Source: Bidens hawaiensis
Taxonomy: Eukaryota > Streptophyta > Magnoliopsida > Asterales > Asteraceae
Assembly: GCA_021521415.1 (NCBI GenBank)
Contig: JAIQDT010004246.1
Span: 226,374 to 290,373 of the forward strand
Length of the DNA: 64,000 bases
Direction of reading: 5' to 3'
Below are positions 10,565 to 24,015 of this stretch, in pieces. Below the pieces are notes generated by a model. That model worked only from the letters and a program-made list of their open reading frames with translations, was not told the origin of the DNA and made no database searches. The translations under genes were made by a program, and so were the position numbers. Position 1 is the first letter of the stretch. The number at the start of each line of letters is the position of its first letter.

Positions 10565-12601
10565 TCACATGATATCATAGTCCCCTAATAGCCAAAATAT
10601 CCTTCACAAGAAAATGTTTATTTTGGCCATAGGTGATAGAGTAACAGTTATTGAGGCTTCACCATAATAACTTTACCCTAATGCAATTCCAGAGGCTTAT
10701 GAATTGCAACAATAATCTCAAAATTCAATTCATGATTATTGACAACCTCCACAAATAAACTGATTTTCATATTGTGCACATGTGTTGCATTCCTAAGAAT
10801 GATGTTGTATGTTACTAAGTTGAAAATGACTAAATTTGACGGACAAGTGCCACCAATAACAAAATTGAAACCGTAGATCTTTGATTGAAACTATAAATGA
10901 AAGATTAATTGGAAGTGGATTATCTGTAAGTGATGAACACCTGAAGCAGTGAAGGAAGACTTGAAGCGGCGATGGAAGAAATCCGTCGAGAATCGATGGT
11001 CATATAATTCAACTGAAGAAACCATATAAACATTGATTATCTTTTAATATGAATAACAAACCAAGATTAATCAATTTCGTTGGATGTGATCATCGCTTGA
11101 GAGAGAACTGATAGGGTTTGTAAGAGGATAACAAAACACCCATTAATCTTTGCAATATTCTTTTTGAAATGCCAAGTGAACAAAAGAGATTGTTTGTAAA
11201 TGACATGTGGCATTTTTGAGTGTTTTTTAGTGGGTGGAAAGAAATGAAAACAATGGATAGTTAAAAAATAAGTATTTTTGAGGTTTTTTTTGATGGTAAG
11301 GAAAGTATTAGGAGAAGTTAGGAGGGATAAAATTAATGTTTTTCTCCAAATAAATTATCCTATCAAAAATGGGTTGATTACTAAGGATAAAAAAACAAAT
11401 TACAATATTACCCACTAAGAACATAGTTAAGAACATCCAACTTAAGGGTAAAATTGTAAAAGTGTTATTTTCCTTTTCTTTTCATCCAACTTAAGAAGAT
11501 AGTTATCCTTTCTTTTCCTCTAATTTTCTTCTAACTCAAGAACACACCTAATTAAAAAAAATTTTCTTTCCTTCCCTTCCCTTCCCTTTCTTATCATTCT
11601 ATCTCCTTTCCTTTTCTTTCTTTAGTTAAAAAACTCAAGAACAAGACGTTAGTTTTAATGCCACAAATTTATTATTTTAGTGACACTTTGTGTATGCCAC
11701 TAAAAATCAAGTGTCAAATGTTTTTTAATGGTATTTAGCTTATGTGCCCGGTTTAAGTTTTTACCAACACTTTGTGTATGTCATCTTTACTTATAGTAGA
11801 TTTCTAGTTACACTTAGTTTTAGTGTCTTTAGTTTTAGTGTCTTTAATTTATTATTTTAGTGGCACTTTATGTAAGCTACTAAAAATCTAGTGGCGCACG
11901 TTTTTAATAACATTTAACTTTTATGCCATTAAATTTTTGGTGAAAATTTCGTGACCTCGTCAAACAATCATCAAAACCTTGATGTTGACTAAACGTTAAC
12001 CCACATAAAAATATGTTTATTTTATTTTTAGTTAAGTTAAAATAAAAAAGAATATATATATATATATACTAGTTTTTATCCCCGTATTACGGGGGTTGTT
12101 TTATATTATTTGTTTCTAATATTTATTTATTTTTTGAATTTTTATTTTTTTATTGTATGAAAGTTAATAATATACTTATAGTTTTATGATAAATTGTTTC
12201 ACAAATAAATGAGATGTTATAACCCGGTTTAAAAGCTATATGGGTTTAATGAGACCCAAGACCCGTTTATTTTTTTTACTATAAAGTTGATTTTTAATTA
12301 TAAATAATATATATCACTATTTTAAATAAATCAGATATTAACTTTTAGTATATCTCTACTTTATAGGATTTTTATATCAAATATTTGGTGAGATTAGTTT
12401 TTAATTTAATGAGATGTTATAACCCGTTTAAGAAATATGGGTTCGATGAGACCCATACCCGTGAATTCGGGTCAAATGCATAAGAATCCTCTATTTAAAA
12501 ATCAAGCAAATCTAGTGACTCTAAAAAAAGGGAGCGACCACATCACGACACATAGGATTTTTGGGTCTTCGTTTATATATATATATATATATATATATTT
12601 G

Positions 12602-12641
<40 letters not shown>

Positions 12642-12846
12642 AATGTTAGAATAAAAAGACAATTCATTATAAGAAGTATAGGAACTATAGGAAATAATTT
12701 TGATCATTTGATAAAGTATAACACATAGTGGGTCTGATGGTCAATAATAAAAATTTGAAATTTTGGAATCAAAATCTGAAATCAATTTTCACTAAGTCAT
12801 GGATCTATTCACCTAAAAGAGTTTTCACCTAAAAGTAAAAGATTTT
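10565..12846. other. AT-rich spacer without a gene
   Basis: Contains pyrimidine-rich tracts near 11560-11630, a hairpin block at about 12078 and microsatellites at 12573-12642. A repeat word (ctagtg..gcac.tttttaataacattta) at about 11888 also occurs at about 8672. No coding region recognised. Confidence 0.55.
12573..12642. repeat. (TA)n-(TA)n-(GA)n compound microsatellite
   Basis: Two TA runs separated by tttg, ending in (GA)9. The + frame over it encodes only IYIYIY repeats and is not a gene. Confidence 0.9.
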
Positions 12847-14649
12847 GGGAAAATTCTCAAAATAAGCGTTTATAAAAACGTTTTTCAGGTTTTAGGTGTC
12901 ATTTACAAGAAATTTCTAAAATAGGTATTATAAACTAGTCGTGATGAGTAGTTTGTATAACCAATTAAAACTTGACACGTATCTTTAAATTAACCATTAC
13001 AAGCAAATTTACTAACCATTTACTCGTCACGACTAAATAAATTTTATGCTCCGTAATTAACGTCCACGAGTAAGTAAGAAGTTATTTAGTCGCGACGAGT
13101 AGATTTTAAAACTTTTTGAGACATGAATAGTTTATCAAACTACCCACGGCGAGGTGTTTGTTTACCAAATACATCGAACCGGTTAGTTTTACAAAATACT
13201 AACTGGAATGGTTAGTTTGAAATCTCAACTAGTCGTTACGACTAGTTTACCTGGATTACATTCCCAATAAGAGTAATTTATTAGTTATTAACACGCCGCG
13301 ACTAGTTTACCCAGTTTACATTCCACATACAAGTAGTTTATTACTTCATTAGTAGTTAAATCGCCGCGACTAGTTTATCCTTATAATCTAGCAACTCGTT
13401 TTAGCTATAATTCGATATATTTTAAAAATATTTAAAAACACAAATAAATATTATATAATCCCTTATTTTTATGCCATTCAAAAAAATATTATGCCAAGTT
13501 TTTATTTTATGTGATTTCTTATTTTTATATCATCTTTTATAAAAATTATTATATAATGTAACATATTTTTGTGACTACTTTAACCTGATAATCTACTCAT
13601 TGCAACTCGTTTTAGCGGTAATCCGACATATTCTAAAATTTTAAAAATATATAAAAATATTATTTAATCTCTTATTTTTATGTCATTTTTCTAAAAATTA
13701 TTAGACAGTGTCTTTATTTTATGTGATTTCTTATTTCTATATCATCTTTATAAATATTATTATATCATGTAACATATTTTTTGGGTAAACTAGGCGCAAC
13801 GATTTAACTACTAATAAACAACTCTTATGGGGAATGTAAACCGGGTAAACTAGTCGTGACGAGTTAAGTAGTACTAAACTACTCGTATATGGAATGTAAA
13901 CTAGTCGCGACGAGTTAACTAATAATAAATTACTTGTATTGGGAATGTAAATCAGGTAAACTATTCGTAACGACTAGTTGACCTTTCAAACTAACCATTC
14001 CGATTAGTATTTTGTAAAACTAACCGGTTTGATGTATTTGGTAAACAAACACCTCGTCGTGGTTAGTTTGATAAACTACTCGTGTCTTGAAAAGTTGTAA
14101 AATTTACTCGCTGGGACTAAAAGAAGTCTTATTTACTCGTGGGCATTGATTACGAGGCTTGAAACTTATTTAATCGTCACGAGTAGATGATTAGTAAAAC
14201 TGATCGTTACGGTTACTTTAAGGACACGTGGCAAGTTTTAACTGGTTCTACAAACTACTTGTGTGTAATCATAAACTGCTCGTCACGACTTGTTTATAAT
14301 ACCTATTTTTAGGGATGAGCAAAATCAGTACCGGTACCGATTGGTACCGGTACGATACCGAAATCGGTACCGATTTGGTACCGTCGGTACCGAATCGGTA
14401 CCAAAGTTTTAAGTTTCGGGATCGGTACGGTACCGGTATTTCCCGATTTTTAACCCTCGGTACCGGTACCGAACCGAATTTTTCGGTACCAGTACTGGTA
14501 CCAAGAATTTCCAATTTTTGGGATCGGGAAAATCGGGATCAGTACCGGTACCATCCCATGCTCATCCCCACATATTTTGGGAATTTCTTGCAAATGACAC
14601 CTAAAACCTGAAAAACGTTTTTATAAACGCTTATTTTAAGAATTTTCCC
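12847..14649. mobile_element. Mutator-like foldback element with 9-bp TSD
   Basis: The left end GGGAAAATTCTCAAAATAAG and the complement of the right end GGGAAAATTCTTAAAATAAG continue as inverted copies for hundreds of bases (cgtttataaaaacgtttttcagg, then caaGAAATTTC, then actagtcgtgacgag). The flanks aaagatttt (12838-12846) and aaaaatttt (14650-14658) match at 8 of 9, the target size of MULEs. The middle has many copies of a ctagtcgcgacgag-like palindromic word. No transposase. A hAT MITE later entered the right arm (14310-14570). Confidence 0.75.
14310..14570. mobile_element. hAT-type MITE of ggtaccg repeats
   Basis: Ends are TAGGGATGAGCA and, as complement, TGGGGATGAGCA. Flanks cctatttt (14302-14309) and catatttt (14571-14578) match at 7 of 8. 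The body is a degenerate array of the palindrome-like word ggtaccg. The frames on both strands here only translate that repeat. It interrupts the right arm of the Mutator-like foldback. Confidence 0.8.
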
Positions 14650-15287
14650 AAAAATTTTTCATAAAAGATTTTTCATTCATTATTGTGTCACACAAAAATT
14701 GCTTTGACTTTTTATCAAGAATATTGGCATCAAATAGCTAACCCATAAAATCCCTTTCAATTTCTTGGTTTATTTGAAAGAATCATTGGCGTTCCAAGCT
14801 TGTCTCTGTCCATAAACCACGACCCCCGATTTCTACTCCTGACATAATCACATCATCTGCTACTTGTCAATCAACCGGCGCACAACAATGAAGTCTGCGG
14901 GCATTGAAAAACCTATTGTCCCGCCGGAGATCTCTGTGTCCGCTCGTAATCGACGATTCCTTTTCCATTCTCGTCAGCAATATAAAGCTGAGGCTTATTA
15001 ACAACCTTTGGGGGCAAGATATGATATTTATGAAAATTGTATGTAAAGAAGTCAATCGATAGTTATGGCGGTAGAAGTTGAAAAAAAGATAATGAGGTGT
15101 TCGACCTTGAAGATTTGTATTGTATTCTTTTGTTGCTATAACGAAAGTTGTGTTATATATTTATATATATATATATATATATAGGGGATGGTTTAAGAGA
15201 GAAATGAAATTACTGCGAGAAATGAATATAAGCCACTAGTTTTATTTCATGTTTTAAAAGCTTCAAGATTAATTAAGTAACTATAAA
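14650..15287. other. Spacer; one short protein-like stretch of unknown origin
   Basis: On the - strand near 15030-14920 a 34-codon open stretch reads smoothly (contains PQLYIADENGKGIVDYE) and could be a captured exon, but I do not recognise it. A (TA)n tract lies at 15162-15183. Nothing else is visible. Confidence 0.3.
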
Positions 15288-16390
15288 GACCCAATTACAA
15301 ATTTTGTCCTTTAAAAAAAGCCAAATTACGGTTCGTGTCCTTTCCTTGCAGGCGGTGTCCTTTAAACTTTTTTTTTCTACACGTTATGTCCTTTACGCTA
15401 ACTGGGTTAGAAAAACTCAGTTAAATGCCCTCACGTGAGACGCATGTGAGGGCATTTTTGTCTTTTCACCACCTGCAACTTCTTCCTCTTTCTTCTTCAT
15501 TTTAGTTAAAAACCATCTGTCTCTCTCACCCTTTCCAATCCATCCCGATCCAACCGCCGTCAAATCACTCAAACGCTCACACCGTTCCGATCCAACCCCC
15601 GTCTCCAAAACCTTATCCCGTCTCATCAAATCCGACCTCATCGCCGGAAAAACGAGCTCCGGTTAACGGTTTTCCGGTGGGTTAACCTCCAGTGTTTAAG
15701 GGTGATGACCTGCCACCACAGTTATACCGTAATCGCTATGGCGCTTAAACAAATCGCCGTGAATGGCTTCCATCTCATCCTCCCCCAAAACCAACTCCAA
15801 CAAAGCCACGACAAACAACCGCGCCTGCGAATCACCCGCCACCACAACCCACGACCCGTTTAACAGATCCGACACATCGACCCGACCCAGTTTCTGAAAA
15901 TCACAATCGAAAGATCTAGACTTGTTTCCCCAATTCCAAACAAACCCATCTGAATTGGGTTGAAACACAACGTCATTTAGTAACGAAACACACGAATTAG
16001 AAAGATCTTGTTGGAACAAAACATTAGGCGATTGTGGGAAGAAGGAAGGAAAATAAGGAATTAAGTGAATACATACAGCGAGTTGCAGGTGATAAGGTTT
16101 TGGAGACGGGGGTTGGATCGGGATGGATTGGAAAGGGTGAGAGAGACAGATGGTTTTTAACTGAAATGAAGAAGAAAGAGGAAGAAGGAGTTGCAGGTGG
16201 TGAAAAGACAAAAATGCCCTCACATGCGTCTCACGTGAGGGCATTTAACTGAGTTTTTCTAACCCAGTTAGCGTAAAGGACATAACGTGTAGAAAAAAAA
16301 AGTTTAAAGGACACCGCCTGCAATGAAACTTAGAAAAGGACACGAACCGGTTTTTGGCTTTTTTTAAAGGACAAAATTTGTAATTCTGTC
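15288..16390. mobile_element. Pack-MULE: Mutator-like foldback carrying a host gene fragment
   Basis: The left end GACCCAATTACAAATTTTGT and the complement of the right end GACAGAATTACAAATTTTGT begin inverted arms about 300 bp long (left to about 15630, right from about 16070). A perfect 9-bp duplication aactataaa flanks it (15279-15287 and 16391-16399), which is diagnostic for Mutator-like elements. The arms contain an imperfect palindrome at 15421-15460 (tgccctcacgtgagac). The unique middle encodes part of an esterase-like host protein. There is no transposase gene, so it is non-autonomous. Confidence 0.88.
15725..16050 (-). pseudogene. Captured fragment of an SGNH/PC-esterase-like gene
   Basis: Inside a longer - strand frame (16244-15696), the residues from about FPQSPNVLFQQDL to GDLFKRHSDYGI look like real host protein, while both ends of the frame are transposon arm. 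The centre contains VVVAGDSQARL, a GDS block like the nucleophile motif of SGNH/GDSL and plant PMR5/TBL (PC-esterase) enzymes, preceded by a Trp/Cys-containing stretch (FVWNWGNKSRSFDCDF). Only the part around the GDS block is present; the downstream Asp/His part of the active site is missing. It therefore cannot be a working enzyme. Exact subfamily is uncertain. Confidence 0.5.
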
Positions 16391-16391
16391 A

Positions 16392-17567
16392 ACTATAAAT
16401 GCATATCTCTCTTCAATTAATATATTTATTCAATTAATATAACTAATCAAATTACTATAATTGAAAAATATTTTCTATCCAAACTTTTATCCTACACAAG
16501 TACCATTTATCCTACACAAGTACAATTTATTCATACGTTAAAATTTCTTTTTATCCAAATTTCTTCCAACTCAATATATAAATATCCATCAACACGTAGT
16601 TACATTGTGATAAATAATACAAAAAACTATTTTACATGTGTTAGCATTAAATATCAACAAAAAAATACAACCTACTCAAAAATATATAGCCTACACTTGT
16701 TCTGAGAATAAGAAAAAATATAACCTACACACGAAATTCATCATCAATAAAATACACACGCACACGAAAACATATAACCTACACACGAAAAACATATAAC
16801 CTACACACGAAAATTTCATCCTACACAAATACAATTTATTCATACATTAAAAAAATTATATTTAAAACCAATTTCTTCCAACTCAACTTATCAATATCCA
16901 TCAACACGTAGTTACATTGTGATGAATAATACAAAAACCTATCTTATATATGTTTGCATTAAATGTGAAATATACAACCTACACAATAACATATAACCCA
17001 CACTTGTTCTAAGAATAAGAAAACATAACCTACATACGAAAAACATATAACCTACACACGTGTAGGATATGTGTATATTTGTGTAGTTTATATAATTGTT
17101 GATGTCGAATTTAATATGTAAGTTGTATGCTTTTTTGTATGTTGTACGTTTTTATTGCTCAAAACAAGTGTATGTTATATAATTTTGTGTATGTTGTATA
17201 TTTATTGTTTATATTTAATTGACACATTTGCATGACATTTTTTTTATTATTTATGACAATAGTTTTTCTAGATATATCAATTGAAAAAAAAAATATTATG
17301 TTTTAATATTTATTATTAAAAATTACGCGATGATATATGCTAATAAATTGAGTGGAAAGAAATTGTTTTTTTAATATAGAGAACTAGTATATGAATAAAT
17401 TGTATTTTTGTTAGATAAAATGAAGAAGATGTAAATAAATTATAAAACTAAATTAATGTTTTTTATCTTTTTAATTATTATAGTTAAATTATGTAGATAT
17501 ATTAATTAAAGAGAGATTTATTATGGTTATATTAGTTGTATTAATTGGAGAGAGTGTGTGCATTTAT
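16392..17567. mobile_element. Degenerate foldback element adjoining the Pack-MULE
   Basis: ctataaatgcatatctctcttcaattaat on the left resembles the complement of the right end (attaattggagagagtgtgtgcatttattg). Weaker inverted similarity continues inwards (acaatttattcata, aatttctt.c.actcaat). The middle has many copies of cctacacacgaaaaacatataa, and a perfect 16-bp palindrome cctacacacgtgtagg at about 17050. The arms are decayed. The Pack-MULE duplicated its first bases, so the MULE is younger. Confidence 0.45.
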
Positions 17568-19943
17568 TGTTGCATTTAGAACCCGATACGGACATTATGA
17601 GTTTATCGTGATGCCTTTCGGACTCACTAATGCTCCAGCAGCTTTCATGGACATGATGAATCGAATTTGCAAACCGTACTTAGACAAGTTTGTTATCGTC
17701 TTCATTGATGACATTTTTGTTTACTCTAAATCCAAAGACGATCATCAAGTTCATCTCAAAATCGTACTTGAAACTCTAAGGAAAGAGAAATTGTACGCCA
17801 AATTCTCCAAATGTGAATTCTGGTTTTCCGAAGTTCAATTTCTTGGACATGTTATAAATGAAAAGGGTATTCAAGTAGACCCAGCAAAGATAGAAGCCAA
17901 TACCAAGTGGGAGAAACCCAGGACACCGACTCAAGTAAGAAGTTTCCTAGGCTTAGCCGGTTATTACCGAAGGTTTATTCAAAACTTCTCCCGAATAGCC
18001 GTTCCATTAACTTCACTCACAAGAAAGACAATTAAGTTCGAATGGGGACCGAAGCAAGAAGAGGCATTAGAAACACTCAAATAAAAGTTAACCAATGCAC
18101 TTATCCTGGCTTTGCCAGAATGACTAAAGAACTTTACTATTTACTATGATGCTTCGCACACGGGAATGAGATGTGTTTTGATGCAAGGGAAGAAAGTAAT
18201 TGCTTATGCTTCGAGACAATTAAAAGTTCATGAAAAGAATTACACCACACACGACCTTGAATTAGGTGCTATAATTTTCGCGTTGAAATTATGGCGACAT
18301 TACTTGTATGGTGTTAAGTTCATCTTATACACTGATCACAAAAGTTTGAAGCATATTTTCGATCAAAAGGAATTGAATATGAGGCAAAGGCGTTGGATGG
18401 AAACGCTTAATGATTACGACTGAAATCGTATATCATGAAGGGAAAGCCAACGTTGTGGCTGACGCCTTAAGTAGAAAAGAACATGAGAAACCAAAGAGAG
18501 TCCGAGCTCTTAGATTAGAAATCAAAGTTGATTTAACTAATCAGATAAAAGAAGCTCAGAAGTTGGCACTTGAAGAAGGAAACATTAAAGCTGAAAAAGA
18601 GAACGGTACCATCGATCAACTGGTCAAAGGAAGTGATGAGATACTTAGACTCGGTACAAGAATTTGGGTACCGATGGTCGGGAGTTTAAGAGATAAGATT
18701 CTAGAAGAAGCACACAAGTCAAAGTATATGATGCATCCGGGAAGTGACAAGATGTATCACAATCTAAAAGATGATTACTGGTGGATCGATATGAAGAAAG
18801 ATATTGCTTTGTATGTAGTTAAATGCCTGATGTGTTCTAAAGTGAAAGTTGAACATCAAAAGCCGTTAGGATTACTACAACAACCGGAAATCCTGATATG
18901 GAAATGGGATAGATAACTATGGATTTCAACATGAAGCTCGCCAATATGATGCGATCTGGGTTATTGTAGATAGACTTACCATGTATGCCCATTTTATTCC
19001 GATACAAGAAACGTTTAGTATGGATAAATTAGCACACTTATATGTCGAAAACATAGTATCCTTACATGGTGTGCCATTATCCATCATTTCTGATAGAGAT
19101 AGTCGTTTGACTTCAAATTTTTGGTCATGCTTTCAAAGGCAATAGGGACTCGATTAAACTTAAGTACCGCATACCATCCCCAAACTGATGGCCAAAGTGA
19201 ACGTACAATTCAAACCTTAGAAGATATGCTTCTTGCCTGTGCAATTGACTTAGGAGGAAGTTGGGACACTCATCTTGCATTAATGGAATTCTCGTAAACA
19301 ACAGTTATCATACGAGTATCCAAATGGCACCATTTGAAGCATTGTATGGGCGTAAGTGTAGAACACCTTTATGTTGGTCTGAAATAGGTGATAGTCAGTT
19401 GTCAGGACCGGAAATTGTTCAAAGAACCACTGATCAAGTTATATAAATCCGTGAACGATTGAGGGCAGCAAGAAATAGACAAAAGAGCTATGCGGACGTT
19501 CGTTGCAAGCCATTGGAGTTCAAAGAAGGCGATAGAGTATTATTGAAAGTATCGCCTTGGAAATATGGAGTAAGGTTCGGGAAAAAAGGGAAACTAAGTC
19601 CACGTTTTGTTGGACCATTTAAGATACTTGATAGAATCGGACCAGTTGCTTACCGATTAGAGTTACCGATAAAATGAAAGGCATTCGCGATCTGTTCCAT
19701 GTATCCAATCTATGCAAGTGTTTAGCGGACGAAACCCTTGCCATGCCATTAAAAGATGTTAAGATCAATGAGAAGCTTAAATTTGTGGAACAACCGATTC
19801 AAATAGAAGATAGCATGATCAAGTTTCTCAAGCACAAACGGCTCAAGCTCGTGAAAGTCAAATGGGATTCAAGACGAGGACCCGAGTATATGTGGGAGAT
19901 CGATCCAGAAATGAAGAAAAAGTATCCCTATCTATTCCAATGA
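17568..19943 (+). pseudogene. Element F: truncated Ty3/gypsy pol (RT-RNase H-INT-chromodomain)
   Basis: The frame enters inside reverse transcriptase ([29 protein letters not shown]), so gag, protease and the first half of RT are absent; the break coincides with the foldback end at about 17567. RNase H follows ([17 protein letters not shown]), then the integrase zinc-binding region (HPGSDKMYHNL), parts of the DDE core (SDRDSRLTS), a GPF motif and a chromodomain-type tail ([15 protein letters not shown]). Stops or frame breaks occur near 18082, 18121, 18421, 18913 and repeatedly across the integrase core, where a short deletion near 18930 also removed residues. The closest relative in the window is element A (same linker motif KEHEKPKR.RALR). 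It is dead. Lineage is likely Tekay-type chromovirus, by inference. Confidence 0.85.
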
Positions 19944-19963
19944 ATCTCGAGGACGAGATTATT

Positions 19964-19979
19964 CAAAAGGTGGGGAGGA
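19964..19979 (+). promoter_or_regulatory. Polypurine tract of element F
   Basis: The purine-rich aaaaggtggggagga directly precedes the LTR start TGTAACACC. It is the plus-strand primer site and fixes the 3' LTR boundary. A matching tract precedes the 3' LTR of element A on the other strand. Confidence 0.8.
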
Positions 19980-21801
19980 TGTAACACCGCGTCTTTTACT
20001 CTATAAAATTTGAGCCTAATAAACTAACTTAATAAGTATAAGGGCCAAAAATGAAAATTCTGAACACTTCACCCATCGCGATACGCGACGGGGCAAAACA
20101 TATGCCCATCGCATAGTGCGATGACCTTGCACACAGACCCAGAAAAGGGCTGCGTAGCGATAAGCTACGGCCCAATCACAAACGGTCATCGTGTATCGCG
20201 ATGACCATGCTGAGTCACTGGACACGTGGCCAACCACGTGTCAACACGTGGCTCAATATGACAAGCCACGTGTCACGAGCCAGTAAGGCAGCGTTAAATT
20301 GCGGCGCCGCGATACGCGACGGGGTGAGAGGAACCCATCACGTATCGCGACGGGTACTAATATTCGCCTATAAAAGGGGGTGACGGGCATTGAACCCATT
20401 CATTCCAATCTCACCTCCATTTACACACACTTAACATAGGAAGGCGTGCCCGATTGTCGTAACGAGTTGACGTGCCATTTTCTCGAAGTTTATGCAAGTC
20501 TAGAAGTTATAATCAAGTAGCAATCACATAAGCGAGTAGATCAAGATCCTGCCTTTTTCTTATTATCAATCTAAGTATCCAATCTAAGGTAAGAGTTATG
20601 TTTAAGTTATTTGAATCATAGCTTAGACAATCAATCGAGGCTATGGCCTTTAACCTTGATCGTGTTTTACAAACATTCACATTCATAAACGAATTTTCAT
20701 AAACGTTACTTCATAGCAAAGTAATGTTAACCAAAGATATATTTTGACGGGCATGTAGTAACTGTAAGGGTGATATCACTAGTAGTAAGTTTCTTGCCTA
20801 AGGAAAAGTAATTCGTACAAATCCCAATCAACTGAGGGACCCGTTTACTTACCTGGAGAAACTTACCAACATGTTATAACCTATTAAGCCAAAGCATGCT
20901 ACATCAAACGTCACATAAAAACTAAGTGTTTTCATTCACAATCAAAGATAAACGATTTCAAGGTTAAGCTTAGCAATCATAGCTTAATCAAACATCATTC
21001 AGGTATTTATACAAACCTATTATGTATAGGTTAAATATCATTTAAAATCAATCAATCAGTCAAGGTTTTTCCAACACCGACGATACAGGTGAATACGTTA
21101 ACCTTTTTAATCAATCAAAACATATTTATACTCGATAAGATGAACGGGTGTTTGCCTTAACGAGTCAGTCAATATTTACATGAGATTATGTTATCTCTAA
21201 AACATTATAATACAAAGTAGAGAATAAAATCAACTCAGACCGAATACACATGTGTTTGGATCCAAACATAACCGTTCAGCCTAATCATTAAAAGGCTACG
21301 TGGTCGCGGGCTAATGGTCATAACTAGTTTTCCATTAAGGGCTACGTGGCTCAGAAATAATTATGTGTGTAGGGCAGTGGTACATAGACCGGAAGTAGAA
21401 ATGCTTCCGCTGAGCTTGTAGAGAAAACTATATTTGTATTGTAATGACATTCAAATGTTTTATAGAGTCATACGTGTTCACCAGCATATAACTGATGTAT
21501 TTTTCCAACCCATTGCAGGTAATTAAGCATAAGTAGCATTAGCAAGGATTGGAGTCTTAATGAAGATAGAAACGCATACAAGATGGCTCCGTTTTTTATA
21601 ACTAAAATCCTTGTAATATGAAACATATATTTTTGTAAATTAAATACTTGGGTATTTAATTCCCAAGTAAATTGTCAATGTAAATTTATATTATATTCAA
21701 ACCTAAAGTCTTCCGCTAAAATTAACCCATAACTCTGATATATTTACAAAACATGTACCAACTTGTGGTCACACGCCTAGGCCCTAAGTCGGGGTGTGAC
21801 A
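19980..21801 (+). mobile_element. 3' LTR of element F
   Basis: The LTR starts TGTAACACC after the polypurine tract and ends GGTGTGACA, an inverted-end pair; 1822 bp. It contains four CACGTG G-boxes at 20220-20280, several palindromic words of the type cgatacgcgac / tatcgcgatg, and a TATA box at 20369. The 5' LTR is missing, so age cannot be estimated from LTR divergence. Confidence 0.85.
20369..20378 (+). promoter_or_regulatory. TATA box in the LTR of element F
   Basis: cTATAAAAGG, about 90 bp downstream of the G-box group, followed by a TC-rich start region. Confidence 0.6.
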
Positions 21802-24015
21802 TCTCTCTTGAACTTAAACACACACACACACACATATATATATAATATTAAGGAAAAAGATCCAATTACTGTAGAGAGGTGGATAAGTGGGCAACAAGTT
21901 GCGTCGCCACCCCCTTTTGAATGACAAACCCGATCTTACTGAAAACAAAGTTGTAGTTCTTTGGCATTGATAAATTACTATGCACAACCTGTTGAACTCT
22001 TTTAAGAAACTAATAGCTTTAAGGCAAATGGCCTAAATGTATCAAAAGCAAAAAGGGTGAATACATATTAATAATAAAAATAATTCATTGTGTTACCATT
22101 TGTATTATATTATATCTGCTATTAACAATAAAAAAATGTTTAGTTAAGATTTGTTTTGTATTCATATATTGTAATTAAAACAAAAAGTTTCCTCATAAAA
22201 AACTCAGCAACGGTATTTTGGTCATAGGATGGGAAGTGGTTTTGTTCATACCATCGGATGTGTATTTTTCTTTGTTGGGTTATTTTTATGAAAAACTATT
22301 TGTAATAACGATTTAATGGGATTGATGTGCTATACTCAATGAAGTTCAATACATTGTGTTCTATATTTGTTTTTACGCTTTTAGATATTTTGTTCACTAT
22401 GTTTTAGTTCATGATGTTCATGTTGTATTTTAGTTCATATGAATCATGGACCATGTTCATAGTTTATGATCATTGGGTTCGTTTTCCGTTTAGTGTGCTT
22501 TAATTTGTTAGGTGTGTTATTATGTTGAAATACAAAATATGAAATAACATATACTAATTGATGATGTACATAAATATTCTAAATTAGATTATTGTTTTTA
22601 CTCATCTTTATGATTGGTTTTATGAATTCTGGTTTAATCAAAGCTAAAAAGAAGTAATGAGTTGAGAAATTTCATTATTTAGTTATAACATAAAAGACTA
22701 TAATGTCATTCTTGTATATATATACTAGCTTTTAGCCCCTCATATTACGGAGGTTTTTGACATTTGTCGTTTCTAATATTGTGATATATTTTTTTTTTGG
22801 ATTTTAATTTAACTTCTTTTAAGGAAGTTTGTTCTATTCATTCAAAATTTATTTACTTGGACTTATTTTGATCAATTTATGTTTGTTTACGTTCAATCAT
22901 TATGTTCGTTTTTTGTTCATTTTTGGATGACACATTTGAATGAATCATATTATATGTTTTAAAATACAACATTCATTTAAACCTCTTCATATAATTAACC
23001 AACGATTTGATTAAATGTAATCACTTCCTTTTTAGAATTTCTAGAATCAACGTTTAGTTTACATTGTTCTTGTGCTAAAAATGAACCAAAATCCACATTA
23101 GTGCAAAGTTGGAAGCATGTGTACCACTCATATGTATCTTGTATTCATGATGCAACATTGCAGATTTTAGAATGTAAAGGTAAAAGCTTATGAGGTGTCA
23201 AAATCTTTCCACAACAACAATCGCGAGTAGTTTATGAGATTATATTTCTATGAGCTTTGTCAAACTATAAGTATTTTGTATTCATGAACTATAACATAAA
23301 GTAATAATAATTGAATATTACATGAAATTGTATCATGACTGTAACAATACAAACAAAAATACCAGACACAAACCTATGCATACGACCCATTCTATCTTGA
23401 ATCTTGAAAGAAAATGTGATTGGTAATGTAGGTAAAGAATAAAAAACTTTTCCAATATCTGCTCCGCCTTCAAAAGCTAGATAGAAAGAACTGTAATTGT
23501 AATATCACCATCAAATTATGCTTAGGTTGAGCAACTTAAATTCAATTTCATAGTAATCTTCTTGTCTTGCTTTGCAGACTCAGGTGATGCTAACATGATG
23601 GAACCCAAAAGTTTTTCATCGTTGAACTTGTGGCGCCGTTATCAAATATCAATGCATTAAAAAGCTTATATTAACAATATTTATACATGCTTCAAAGTTT
23701 AAACTACTAAAAACTTAATATCTCGTGTAGATCACCATCGATTCGGTAAGTTTACACCCCTAAATAACCATTTATCTACTCGCGAGTCGCTGGATATTTG
23801 CTAATTTCAGTGAGTCAAGATCAGCCTTGGCTCGACTCATTTACATCCAAAAAATGATTTAACTAATCTTGTTGTCTCCTAACATCACACTTAGTTGACT
23901 TTTCATTTCCTCCAATCATTTCACTGTGTGAAGAATTTCACTGCATATATCACAAGGGTAAAATGGTCAAACTAAAAAGTCAACATTTGACTTTTGAGGT
24001 CAAAAAACATGGTAC

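Noticed and set aside
10317..10568. 69- and 77-codon frames as host genes
   Set aside because: They overlap an inverted-repeat arm, oppose each other and show no domain.
14269..14611. Open frames of 81 and 98 codons
   Set aside because: They translate the ggtaccg repeats of a MITE on both strands.
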